A stretch of 64,000 nucleotides of DNA, taken from the NCBI GenBank assembly GCA_948099385.1, contig CANUEZ040000020.1, positions 9,255,501-9,319,500 of the forward strand, in the 5' to 3' direction. This document shows positions 36,754-46,590 of this stretch, one piece after another; the first letter of the stretch is position 1; every line of letters starts with the position of its first letter. The notes under the pieces were generated by a model. It ran no database searches, was not told the origin of the DNA, and was given only the letters and a program-made list of their open reading frames with translations. The stretch comes from Fasciola hepatica. Lineage: Eukaryota > Platyhelminthes > Trematoda > Plagiorchiida > Fasciolidae. The position numbers and the translations under genes were made by a program.

Positions 36754-36960
36754 GGAAATCTCGCTATAGACAATCAAACTACAGAATCCCTCTGGCGGAT
36801 GCCATATGCTAATGTAATTTGGGTGGTTAGATTGTATGACTCGTATGCAAAATGTTTAGAGTCATTAGGTATAGCTGGTAGAGCACATGCCTTATCAAAG
36901 CGTGGGTAGCATCCATGCACGGAAGTTTGGATCCCTTAGCGGTCTACGATGAATTCAAAA
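36754..36960 (+). repeat. Leader-tRNA repeat (family T), copy 2
   Basis: On the + strand it starts GGAAATCTCGCTATAGAC, matches copy 1 closely through the leader (CATATGCTAATGTAATTTGG, TGGTTAGATTGTATGA), then has a tRNA-like part with TATAGCTGGTAGAGCA and a B-box-like AGTTTGGATCCC. The 3' tail is more diverged than in the two other copies. Confidence 0.65.
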
Positions 36961-37034
36961 AATAGTGTTTAAATTTGTTTTATGGGTATCTTTTAGCTTC
37001 TAAACTAAACATCATGGCCATCTTTTGCGAGTGC

Positions 37035-37464
37035 CTGCACATCGTCTATCTTTCTGTGCTCCATCTGTACGTGCTGGGCAATGCTGGAATAAGCGACGCG
37101 GCGGTCAGACCGTGACTTGGCGAGGAGGTATGCAGAAAATAGCATTAGCATTGGCTTCGATTAGGGCCCAAGGGATGAGGATTGTTGTTGGTTAGAGAGA
37201 TTGCGGGAAATGGCTGACAATAGAAGTCAGTGGCGCGAATGCTGTGCGATCTGTCTGTCGAACGTCCCTGCCCCGTAATATTAATAATGTCATTTGAACA
37301 AACAAAATAACAGAGAAAAACATCAAAAAGTGTACAGTGAAAAATAAATCACAACATATGTTACTTGTACTTGCTGTTTCGTTTGTTGTGCTTCCCGCCC
37401 CCCCCCTTCCAAGTTTTGTAATTGTTGTTGCTGCGTTGGCACCATGCTTGGTTTCAAGCTGGTG

Positions 37465-37466
<2 letters not shown>
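37035..37466 (+). mobile_element. RTE family D 3' fragment
   Basis: CGACGCGGCGGTCAGACC followed by GTGACTTGGCGAGGAGG matches the end of the reverse transcriptase C-terminal region of the minus-strand element at 62,030-62,230, as do GGGCCCAAGGGATGAGGAT and GTTGGTTAGAGA. The match continues through the 3' untranslated region (TTGTTGTGCTTCCCGCCC; TTTCAAGCTGGTGTAATAT) right up to the (AT)n at 37,467. The copy is 5'-truncated, as is usual for LINEs. It runs into the AT repeat as if that were its tail. Confidence 0.7.

Positions 37467-37533
<67 letters not shown>
37467..37533. repeat. (AT)33 microsatellite forming the 3' tail of a family D copy
   Basis: Perfect AT run that begins immediately after the family D 3' end, TTTCAAGCTGGTGTA. 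The second family D copy ends in TCTCAAGCCGGTGAA followed by the AT run at 61,789-61,839. The AT run therefore appears to be the element's tail or to have grown from it. Confidence 0.9.
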
Positions 37534-37535
<2 letters not shown>

Positions 37536-38452
37536 CACTGCGAACCGAAGTTTCCCTGGTCTTTTAGACGGAAATTAGTAAAGTAAGATGAGGGCTGACA
37601 TCATCCGTGTATGACGCAGGTTTGTGTTTCAGCAGCAGAAATGCATTTGGTTATGTGTGTTTTTCTGTTTAACCTCTGATCTACAATCTTTGGTCGTTGC
37701 ACGCAACAGACACCAACACCACATGTGCCATTGGCATGATTTGCTCAGTGCCGAATCATGATTGTCGTATGGAATCCGAACAAAAAGCGCTTTGAACAAA
37801 CACAACTTTAATTTTTTATCGGGAGTACAGGTCAGCGGAGCTGATTTGTGTAACACAACCAACTGTGCTTATCTCCTTCGGACAGTTGTTCCATGCAACA
37901 AAAAATCGAGCATCACTTCTGACGGGCCATTTGGTGCATCAAAATTGTTAACCACATGGAACGACTAACCAGGCTGCGCCGATTGCCTCGTGATCCCAGA
38001 AACAGTCTGTATTGTCCAAATGTGTGTTAAGCTGCTGTGTGCTTCAGCCTTCATCCCGTTTAAGTTAGGATTGTTCCTATTAGTGTGTTTTAAATGAGGT
38101 AACACGCTGTCAACTGTGTTCGACCACCGAGTGTTTAGAAGGTGGATGGAGTCGACAACATCAAAGGTGTTTCTTGTACGGCAGGTCAGACCAAAAGTTC
38201 GCAATTGAATGACAAGCAGTCAGCATTGGTCTCAGGCGACTCGTTTTGAAATTGGTTAGAAACAGATGATTGGTAGTTTCTACCAATCTAGAAGCGTGCG
38301 GTCTAGGCACCTGCCGAGCCACACGGATACTTGGTGCACCGTAAATCATGATAAGATTCTGGCTGGGTATTTCAGAACAACTCACAGTCGTGGCTGTGAC
38401 AGTGTAATCTGTATCTGATTGGTATTGCGATCGCATAGAAGTGACACCTGTT
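37534..38452. other. No gene recognised
   Basis: Minus-strand frames at 37,629-37,862, 37,965-38,204 and 38,161-38,436 overlap in different phases and have no ATG or motif I recognise. They may be remnants of an unidentified element. Confidence 0.35.
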
Positions 38453-38566
38453 AGCGTGCCCGAAACCAGAGTACCTCAAGTTTGTGCAGTCAGCAGATTA
38501 TGAAGCACAAGGTCAAAAGTCTTTCTCCTGTTTACAAAAATTAAACGGTGGTTTCCAAAGACGCTC
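38453..38566 (+). CDS. Candidate internal exon, weak
   Basis: The phase reading CPKPEYLKFVQSADYE and KLNGGFQRR is open for about 38 codons up to a strong donor, GCTC followed by GTAAGT at 38,567. Acceptor choices are CACCTGTTAG before 38,453 or TTTGTGCAG before 38,490, neither with a strong pyrimidine tract. Protein unknown. Confidence 0.2.
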
Positions 38567-39422
38567 GTAAGTTCGATATCAACAATTCGTCAGACCGGTA
38601 TCTTCTCACATTGCACGCTGCGAACCGTACTCAAAAATGATCGCTCAGCTAGTGTGTACTCTAGCAGTATGTTTTCGTTTGTTTCAATTAGCTGTACGCA
38701 GCTAATCGCGTTAAACTCAGCCGTCCGGATTCCTGCGGGAAAACACTTAAGTGGGGGTTGAAAGAAGCATCAATCAGAAAGTATTACCGGCGTTTACATG
38801 GCAGTTTCCCACATGGAACGCAGTTTGGAAGCGCCCTTCCAAAATGTTACTTTATCATTAGGTGTCCGCTCACTGAGCTTGGTTATCTCAGGCGGCCACT
38901 TGTAGGACGTTGTCATCTAAACTTTAAGGTTTTAGTCAATAGAAAAAATGACTATTTACTCAGAACTCTGATGCCCTATGGTCAGGGACAGCGGCTACAC
39001 TTGAGAGGATGCACATGTGATGGGTTACATGTGGCGCAACAAAAATAGAGATGTTGAAAGTGCGTATATTGTGTGTTCTTGACTATTTTACGAACCGATA
39101 ATATCGGTTCATTTTTTAGAACACTTTACCGTAAGATCTGGCTGATGAGTATGGTGGAGGAGTACAAAATGCATACTCCGTTGAAACCCGTTGTTTGATT
39201 TGTCTGATCAAGCAGTTTTCAGTTGAAACTGATGCGTCCAAAGAAGCCAGCGACAACTAAATGGATTATCTGTGAATCATTTTTGTTGTTTGTTCGGACT
39301 CATTGTTTACCCATATATTAGACCAGGTGCCATCGGTCTATCAACCACGTTATTGCAATAGAAGACACCGTCGCTACTAGAAAACTGTGGATATCTCTTC
39401 TGCAGCGGATGCTGTCGGTATC

Positions 39423-39600
39423 CATCATCATCATCATCATCATCGTACAGCGTACATTTTCTCATTCCTCGCTGTCACAGACGTGTGTTCGCCATACGTA
39501 ACACGTGCCCCAACCAACGAAGTATCCCGTCACTGTTCGATAGATTAGTTAGCACTGATGCCTCTCGTCGATCAAAAATCAGGTAGATGAGTTTTGTTTT
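39423..39600 (-). mobile_element. RTE family A fragment with internal deletion and (ATG)n tail
   Basis: On the minus strand the sequence GGGCACGTGTTACGTATGG, then AACACACGTCT and AATGAGAAAATGTAC, matches 45,488-45,612 of family A. It then jumps straight to GCTGTACGATGATG, the family's 3' end (45,945-45,958), leaving out about 330 bp. The tail is a run of ATG units (39,423-39,444). This is therefore a short, internally deleted copy. Confidence 0.6.
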
Positions 39601-39947
39601 CTAGGTTGTTGCACTTAACACAGACCGGATACTGCTGCATAAACAGTCATCCCATGTAGGGGAAACTCATCTGGCTTTTACCAGCCGAAGTTATACGTGG
39701 CGTCGAATTGAAATTCGTTTGTTCGGTTTCCTGGTTGAGTTTCATGAGATAATTGTAGTCAGTGACTGGAGACATTTGGACCTTTCGTAAGTTGCGATCA
39801 GTAGCATTCTAATAATCGCACAGTTTCCTCGTCTAACTGGCTCTCTGATTTTGGCACTCCCATACTAAGAATCTTTTGGTATGCTGTCAGACCACCCGGA
39901 ATAGCTGTACTAAGTGTATGGTCAATAGTCGGTCAAATTTTACTCAG

Positions 39948-40070
39948 ATAAATCAACTAAAGTCTTTAGTGAGAAACAGATCGGACCCCACCCACCCTCG
40001 AGGAAAACGGGTTCTTGGATTCGATCATTCGAGGATCAGATTGCTTATATCGATGGAGGCAATGAACTGA
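39948..40070 (+). pseudogene. Short open stretch with a tyrosine-phosphatase-like motif (doubtful)
   Basis: After a possible acceptor (ATTTTACTCAG) the frame reads GKRVLGFDHSRIRLL. This resembles the conserved N-R-Y-x-N-V-L-P-F-D-H-S-R-V-R-L motif near the start of protein tyrosine phosphatase domains, lacking three residues (Y-x-N). It stops at TGA, 40,068, and no other phosphatase motif (such as the HCSAG catalytic loop) is visible nearby. It may be a fragment of a phosphatase pseudogene or coincidence. Confidence 0.2.
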
Positions 40071-40165
40071 TATCGTTGTCATGTTTTGCTTTAGTGTTTT
40101 AACGACTACGATCGGGTAGAATACAAGGTAACAATAATGGATAATGTGAATTATTTTTCCTCCAG

Positions 40166-40340
40166 GTCGATGTGAAATTCACGATCTTACGGAAAGGTCA
40201 AGGTTTTGCTATTTCCACCACATTCGTGCTCCCTCAGTTAATCGGTTTGCTAACCCGTAGTTGTTTTGATTCTGATTTCCCACAGTCTTTTGTGACATTT
40301 TTGCATCGATCATATCAGACTCGACTACTTGAAGAATGCG
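40166..40340 (+). CDS. Candidate internal exon, unknown protein
   Basis: ATTATTTTTCCTCCAG is a strong acceptor. The following phase is open for 58 codons (VDVKFTILRKGQGFAIS through FVTFLHRSYQTRLLEEC) to a possible donor, GCG followed by GTATTA. Without that donor it stops at TAA, 40,373-40,375. Another donor candidate, CCCA followed by GTAATT, lies at 40,372. A second good acceptor (CTGATTTCCCACAG) inside the stretch, at 40,286, would give a 55 bp exon in the same phase. Protein unknown. Confidence 0.25.
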
Positions 40341-40449
40341 GTATTAAATCCAATTGTTACCAATTTTCCCAGTAATTCTATATTGACAGTACGGATATAG
40401 TTTATCTCATCGTTCAAGCTTGCTCTGCCTTATGGTATCTAATTCTATC

Positions 40450-40543
<94 letters not shown>
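40450..40543. repeat. (TA)n microsatellite with one phase switch
   Basis: About 94 bp of TA units with a single TAATA change at 40,503. Flanks do not match the family D 3' end. Confidence 0.95.
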
Positions 40544-40544
<1 letters not shown>

Positions 40545-42992
40545 CACCTAAGTATAATACCAGTACAATATCACTGTGCATTCAGGTAACTTGTAACGGA
40601 AACCCCGGAGAAAGAACAAAAATCTTCGCTGTTGATCTGTGCTGCCGGTTAAACGTTCGTGGTTCGTTCCCGACGCAAAATGTGATTCGTTTGCATAAAT
40701 CGTCGAATTGCCCGACTTTAATGGTAGTTCTATATTTTTGTCACGATAAGCTTGTTTTGTGGCTATTAGGAATTTACACCATTTCGTGATTCGGTAGTCT
40801 TTAAAACAGTGCCTATTGCGTGAACAGTCGGTACATGGATACTATCTTTGGTATTGGTAGGCACTAGGTAAGTCACGATTTTATGAATCAACAATCCATT
40901 CTCATCGTAGATCTATGTCTTTTTTACCTTTGCGTTTAGTACACCTTTTAAACGGAGACAGTCATCTGCTTTAGCCGAACCATCACCATGAGTATTTTTC
41001 TCATGAGTGCTCATGACTTCTGTACAAGAGTCACTTCTCTTAGCTTGTAACTCGCAATGCACGACAGACGTCAGCGGACCATTTCTGTCAGTTAGCTCAG
41101 TATCTACTTGACCTCAAATATTTCGCATCGCAAGTGGCAGTCACCAAATTGCATATCATTTCTTTCGGGTTAATAGTGGACACCCTATGTCCATACGGAA
41201 TCCGTGGAAGCCTGTCCGTAACGCGTAATCTAATCACAACAAATATCCAGTTATTAAATGTTGGTTATCGTGGCTTTGGCATAGATCTAATGCTACAGAA
41301 GACAAATGTTCATTGACAAAACGACCGATTGAACTGAAAGCTTGTAGCTTTTTCTCGACGAACCTCCGGGTCTCTTGTGCCGAGTGTGTGATCGTCAACA
41401 ATCAATGTGAAACCACACATGGCTATAACATGGCACTAAAGACTGCATCGATTAGACTACTGACAAATCTTGATCATTCGCCAATAATGAGTGACCAAGC
41501 TACCCTAAAACACAATTGGTGCTATTTTTGCAGTGTAATCAATAAACCGATCCATAATTCACCTTCCAGTCGGCGATTTTTGCCAATTTTCGTCTTTCCG
41601 TGGACAGTTCATGGTTCATTAGATACCAGCTTCCCTGGCATCCATATCGATGTTAAGTACTTTCTAGCAATCGTGTAGATCTGTTTCGAGCTTGTCAGTC
41701 CGACCTTTTCACGGTTTTACACAATCTCCTCCTTCGCCTAAGCTGATCACCCAGTGAGTGGGCATCTTTGGTGACAGCTGTGATTCTTTTCCATTATGGA
41801 GTGATCGGTCGGTCATTTGGGCGTTTGTTTCTGTATCACTTGGACCGAATCACCGATTTTTTTGTGTGCAGTATCTGGAACAGATTGTTTGCTTCGTCCT
41901 CTGTTTACCTGGCAAGACATGTCCCGTGTTTTTCCACCGATCATCCATGATAGGTTTTCGTCCCATTTGTTTTGTCACCCTTCTGCTCGCAGAAATGTTC
42001 TGATGCGGTACCAGTTTTGTGTCGCCCTAAATGCCGCTTCAAACAAGCACGTCCTCGTTGCTTCGAATTCTGCCGCTGTTATTATCCTGCTTACCGAATG
42101 GCAGTAGTTGTTCCAGTAGTGGGAACGGTTCGCATCTAGTTCATTGTATTTCTAAACATGATAGCCGATTGTTATCTGCATTACTTCACTGTCATTATAG
42201 GGAACACAGGCAAGTGGTACAAAAATGCGCTCAGTTATACCTGGTAATTGAGTCCATTCGATAGACTGGCTAACTCATGAAATGCAAATTGGGTTCATGT
42301 CTACATGCTTCAGATTACTGAGTCAAAATGTGCAGCAATACTCATTTTCTGTTGCTGCTTTAGGCATGCTTTAATTACGTGCTTGTAATATAGCTAAAAT
42401 TTGTTGGTTTCATTTATCTTGATTGAGAATAAAGATGTTCACCCCTAAGAATTTGTGTTCAGATCGAGATAAATCAATAAATCAGTAGTTCAGTTTGAGT
42501 TTTGGTCAAAGACAAGTTAGTATCGACCTTCTTTATATTACCACGGTAGAATTGATGTCCATTCAAGCGCAATGGCAGAAAATCTGCACTGAATTTAGTT
42601 CTTAATTCATTGTAGAGATATCAGGTTTGTACTTGACCGCAGCGTATTGATTGGCAGCAAGACCAAAGAAGTGATTGGTTGCGATTGAGCTGAAAACGCC
42701 ACGTCTGTCAGTGCTATTGATAATTAACGGTCTCGCACCTCTTCGTATCAAGTAGATAACCATGGTCAACAATGATGTGAAACCTCACTAAGCTGTTTTT
42801 TGGCCGAAAGCTTGATCACTGTACCTACTGCGTCTTTTTTCTCCCTTTCCTCAGTTCAACGCAACGTTACTACTCTTGTCTGCTATTTTTTCATACAGTA
42901 ATGGCCGACCTATTACTAACGGAAACGTGTCCTCTCAATCACAAAACTTCTATTGTCTAGTTAAAATTGTACTGGTAAACATGAAACAAACT
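40544..42992. other. No confident gene
   Basis: The frames 41,313-41,678 (121 codons, no ATG at its start) and 41,758-42,264 (three overlapping phases) show no family motif. A GTAAGT donor at 40,868 is preceded by a 40 bp stretch open in a phase that would fit between 40,166-40,340 and 43,274-43,455, but its acceptor is weak and I do not call it. Confidence 0.35.
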
Positions 42993-43229
42993 TTTGAAAT
43001 AATCTAAATGTTTAAAGTCGTTGACCACGACGGGATTCGAACTCACGCGTGGACGACGCCCATGCTTTAGTTCCGCGTGTACTTTTGCAAACCGAGTTAT
43101 GAGGCTACGCTGAAGGGCTTCGGACTTTTCGCGTACAGTTCGTACAGTTTATCCGCTCGAATTACATTAGGACGTAGTATCCGTCACAGTGAACTAACCT
43201 GCCGTTTGACTGTCTGCAGCAGGATTTCC
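42993..43229 (-). repeat. Leader-tRNA repeat (family T), copy 3
   Basis: On the minus strand it starts GGAAATCCTGCTGCAGAC, carries the same leader (CTAATGTAATTCGAGCGG, ACGCGAAAAGTC) and a tRNA-like part with an intact B box, GAGTTCGAATCCC (43,032-43,044 reversed). It ends in AACGACTTTAAACATTTAGA. It has the best preserved B box and 3' tail of the three copies. Confidence 0.65.
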
Positions 43230-43273
43230 GTATTCATAACACAAACTGTGCAGGGTGACTTTGTTTTTTCCAG

Positions 43274-43455
43274 TATATTCTTCAGAATGGACCAGGCGTT
43301 CTTATGCGACTATCGCCCATGGTCCCGGCTTTTTACTGATGTACGCAGTCACCTAGTTCACGCACCACCAACTAATCTCAACTTGCTTGAACACAATTCC
43401 TTGTTCATAAATTATTCCCGTGAATCCATCGGATCCAATGTAGTTCATATGGCAG
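43274..43455 (+). CDS. Candidate internal exon, unknown protein
   Basis: TTTGTTTTTTCCAG before 43,274 and ATGGCAG followed by GTAAGC after 43,455 are near-consensus splice sites. The 182 bp between them are open in one phase, encoding about 60 residues (IFFRMDQAFLCDYRPWSRLF through NSLFINYSRESIGSNVVHMA). The exon begins one base before a codon and ends one base into one. Its out-phase fits the candidate exon at 57,931, which in turn fits 61,434. No family is recognised. It lies 44 bp past family T copy 3. This is the best single exon candidate in the window, but chance remains possible. Confidence 0.33.
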
Positions 43456-44520
43456 GTAAGCAACACTTCACGCTTGAATTGAGTGTGTGTACGCCCAGGG
43501 TTTGTCCGGGACATTTTGCAAGATTTGCAGTGACAGAATGATGATCGTCATTTGCAACCTGCCTTTGTAGTGTACATGTGACTTGCTTCACCAAGCCTGT
43601 CCGCAATATCGACACAGTACTCGATAGGACAGCAGCTCCTGACTTGTTGGTATGCAATGTGTGTAGCAGAGTTGTGATCAAACAGGCAGTCATGCGATAT
43701 GATGACAGCTCTATCTGTTGGTAATCTATGTTATTTTGCTGATTGAGGGAGCCAGCATCTGTCAGGTAACCGACCTTGTATCAGGAAAAAAAACACTCCC
43801 AGTACCGCCCTTTGTTTAGATTGGTCCATTTTATGCTGATGATGCGCGAATTATTTTTATTTGAGTTTAACCGCTCACCTCCTCGCCATTGTACTTTACT
43901 GGTCCTGAACATTTTCTGTTTTTGCATTGGCACTGTGTTTGAATGCATATTATGTATATATACATAATGTATATATGCATGTCGATGCTAAGGTGTGTGT
44001 GCACATCGTGGACAGCAATCAACTTGATCTGTTACGTCACATATACTTGACCGAAATGAGTGTGCACAGTACAACACAAATCTCGTTTACGGGATTCCTC
44101 GAGAGGAGGTGACACCACCAAGGTCACATCTGCTTACGGTTAATTAACCTGGGAGGGGGGGGGGTAGATCCTAGTAAATTTGCATTCTGCGACCAGTTGT
44201 GTTGTTTTGTTCACACATTATCCTCAATGAAGGGCTCTAACATGTAACAAATAAAGCTATTGTTAAACCGCTGTCATGCTAGGTCACATTTGTTTTCACT
44301 GCCCTTGCTCAATACAGTGGAATTAGTCAACCACTGTTGTAAGTAGTATCCGTTCTTCCGGATGAATCATTGTGTAGCTTTCCCGTTTTTTGACAAAATA
44401 AATTATCGGTGGTCTCCAGAAATATTTCAAGCCTCTGAGAAATACTCAAACCAAATACGAGGTTGAATGAGTCTTTCGCATTGGTGAACAGCAGGTACGT
44501 ATGATACCAGTCGCTTCCTC
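43456..44520. other. No gene recognised
   Basis: No supported gene. An AT-rich palindromic segment (TATGTATATATACATA) lies near 43,952 and a G10 run at 44,155-44,164. Confidence 0.4.
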
Positions 44521-44760
44521 ATGAAAGAAGTAAATGCGTTCGTCTCTTTGAATGAACTCAAGGACAGCACTGGCAAATTTGGTTCGTCATTAAATAAGAC
44601 CAGTTACTCTTGTCCTGTTTCATTCACCGAAGACGGAAAAATTAATACCGATCAACTGTACTACTCGAACAACGACTGCAAATTTCCCTCTGCTGTGCAA
44701 AAGCTAGAATTGTATTCTCGACCATCCTCTTACTCTAGTCCGGTCTTTCTTTGCCGATAA
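44521..44760 (+). CDS. Open frame of 79 codons, unknown
   Basis: An ATG-started frame reads MKEVNAFVSLNELKDSTGKF and ends with TAA at 44,758. Composition is protein-like, with several Ser and Asn residues. Upstream the phase stays open to 44,488, and CAG dinucleotide-type acceptors lie at 44,493 and 44,510, so it could be a terminal exon. No motif or partner is known. Confidence 0.2.
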   Translation: MKEVNAFVSLNELKDSTGKFGSSLNKTSYSCPVSFTEDGKINTDQLYYSNNDCKFPSAVQKLELYSRPSSYSSPVFLCR

Positions 44761-44825
44761 ACCACAGCAGAATGAATTCCATAATTGAGTTTGACGTAAA
44801 CGATTCATGCACATTTTCTTATTTG

Positions 44826-45126
44826 TCCAGTTTATTCAACCGTTAACCTCAGCCTACTATGCTGTAGTTTTGGTTATTACCTCGAAGCATCGTCTAGTCA
44901 ATCACGAATTTAACGGAAATACCAATAACAACCAAACAGAAAAATGATTCATGAATGAAAATCATATAAACAATGCAAGATTTCGAATTCAACTACACCA
45001 CCGGTCGTGGCACCTAATGTTTGCAGTAATCCACAAGGGGAGTCTCGTGGACCCCGAATCGGTGACCTAACACCTGCTATTCTTCCTAGTTTACTGATCT
45101 AGGTTTTGATACTTTTTTGTCATGTC
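44826..45126 (-). mobile_element. RTE family B 3' fragment
   Basis: Reverse complement of 54,670-54,995 at high similarity: GACAAAAAAGTATCAAAACC, GATTCGGGGTCCACGAGAC, GTGCCACGACC and the 3' region up to GTTATTACC in opposite orientation. The coding part corresponds to the RTE C-terminal tail (read on minus, resembling M-T-W-x-x-x-M then G-P-R-D-S-P). Its truncated 5' end abuts the truncated 5' end of a family A copy at 45,127. Confidence 0.75.
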
Positions 45127-45958
45127 AGCGTGACGACGGGTGGGAGCATAGTCATAGAGGTGAGCACGCGCATATCCAAGGCTCGAGCGGCGTACACTAG
45201 GCTGAAGCACTTGTGGAGCCGACCTGATATTTCACTGAAGTTGAAAGGTCGTGTATACTGTGCCGCAGTGCGTTCAGTTTTGTTGAATGGTTGCGAGACT
45301 TGGAGTCTGTGTGCTGAAGATATTCGTCGTCTTGAGGTTTTTGACCACCGATGTTTGCGTAGTATCGCTAGGATTGGGTGGAATAGCCGAGTGAGCAATG
45401 ATGAAGCCAGGAAGCAAGTATTGGTTACTAATTCGGAGAACGTTCTGTCACGGTGTATCCAGCTTAGTAGACTTTGTTGGTTTAGGGCACGTGTTACGTA
45501 TGGTAAACACACGTCTACCATACCGTGTCCTATTCTCCGTTCCTCCTAGGGAGTGGAAGAAACACGTGGAGGTCAACAGATGACGTGGCAGCAAGAAATG
45601 AGAAAATGTACAGAAAACTTAGGAAAAGTAAGTGCTTCACGTCTTCGTGGTTGGGGTCTGAAAGATCCGTCTACCAGTTGGCTGGAGACACTGAGGGATA
45701 TGGCAACGAACCGTGAACAGTGGACATTGTCTTGTCACTTTCTATCGAATCAGAATGATTGTTCGATGTGCGTTTGTACGGTTAGACTGTATATTCCGTG
45801 TGCTGGCTACTAGGGTGCTGTTTCCTTTTCCCACCTGTATAGATCCACTCCTTCTCCATTTTGTATATTCATACTTTCTAATTCAACGTGCAAGATGGTG
45901 AGAAAGGCAGTGGTCAGTGGGGCTTGCCCTGTTGTTCAACGCTGTACGATAATGATGA
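45127..45958 (+). mobile_element. RTE family A 3' fragment
   Basis: The frame 45,106-45,549 encodes the C-terminal part of an RTE-type ORF2: ARAAYTRLKHLWSRPDISLK, GRVYCAAVRSVLLNGCETW, then VFDHRCLRSIARIGW. After a frameshift near 45,520 the frame 45,553-45,813 gives MTWQQEMRKCTENLG and PSTSWLETLRDMATNREQW, the standard end of these proteins. The catalytic polymerase part is absent (5' truncation). The 3' end is ACGCTGTACGATAATGATG. Confidence 0.85.
45553..45813 (+). pseudogene. RTE family A ORF2 C-terminal coding remnant
   Basis: Last part of the element's ORF2, reading MTWQQEMRKC, RGWGLKDPSTSWLETLRDM and NREQWTLSCHFLSNQND. It is out of phase with the preceding part (45,106-45,549), where the frame is broken near the ACGTATGGTAAACACACG segment. 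It is a non-functional tail. The same peptide, slightly diverged, is encoded at 54,149-54,335 on the other strand. Confidence 0.75.
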
Positions 45959-46034
45959 ATGCTCAGGCTTCGGCATGATTCATGCATATTTCATGATAAA
46001 GGGACGTCGCTTCAGTGACTAGCCTCTGATTTGC

Positions 46035-46590
46035 AAAACCCTACACCTAACAGCATAGCTGATTCAGTGTTCCTGCCATATCCGAGCAATACTGCGAAAA
46101 TATTGATGACCAAACACGGGGAATTTTCGCCTATCTCCCCCCACCTGCAATGATTAAGCTTCAGGGCCGTATAAGATGACTGACCTAACGAGCGGTTTTC
46201 CCCAAGTCTTTGTGGAAGTTTGCTTGTCACACCAACGCCACAGGTGGCTCAGATCGTCAAGAGCCAAACACACCTGTATACGCCGCGATACTTTGTAACG
46301 TCCCACTACCTGGTGACATGTTACTGCCAAGGTAACAAAGCGCATCTATTTTGGGACTTCACCCTGATAAAACAAGGTTTTGGTGTAGGGCTAACTCAAT
46401 TTTTGAGCAACGTTTTACACTTCCAAGGTGCACTCAAAACACCACTGCATTTTTGATTACACTGCCCAGAGGAATTTTCGCTTATCTGGATCTTCACTTG
46501 GAAGTAGAATATAGTTCGCATAATCTAAGTCAGTCAGTTTACTGTCTGAACAGAGATCGATGCCGCTATTTGTAGTCATACAATAAAGAC
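46035..46590 (-). pseudogene. RTE-like reverse transcriptase fragment, decayed
   Basis: On the minus strand, SKLTDLDYANYILLPSEDPDK (near 46,470-46,550) corresponds to motif C of RTE enzymes, L-x-D-L-E-Y-A-D-D-I-x-L-L-S-E-D, with the two catalytic Asp residues changed to Asn-Tyr. Further on, VSRRIQVCLALDDLSHLWRW and VRSVILYGPEA match the C-terminal region, and CLVINIFAVLLGYGRNTES matches the F-D-H-R-C-L-R-S-I-A-R segment. Phases change at least twice. The fragment is too decayed to assign to a family. Confidence 0.65.

Noticed and set aside
37323..37538. Frames rich in Ile-Tyr on both strands
   Set aside because: They are translations of the AT run and not proteins.
40770..40867. Exon between GGCTATTAG and GTAAGT
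   Set aside because: All three phases contain stops over the full length. Only a 40 bp sub-piece with a weak acceptor would be open.
43077..43541. A 154-codon frame as a single gene
   Set aside because: Its first 50 codons lie in the antisense family T repeat. Only the spliced segment 43,274-43,455 is kept as a candidate.
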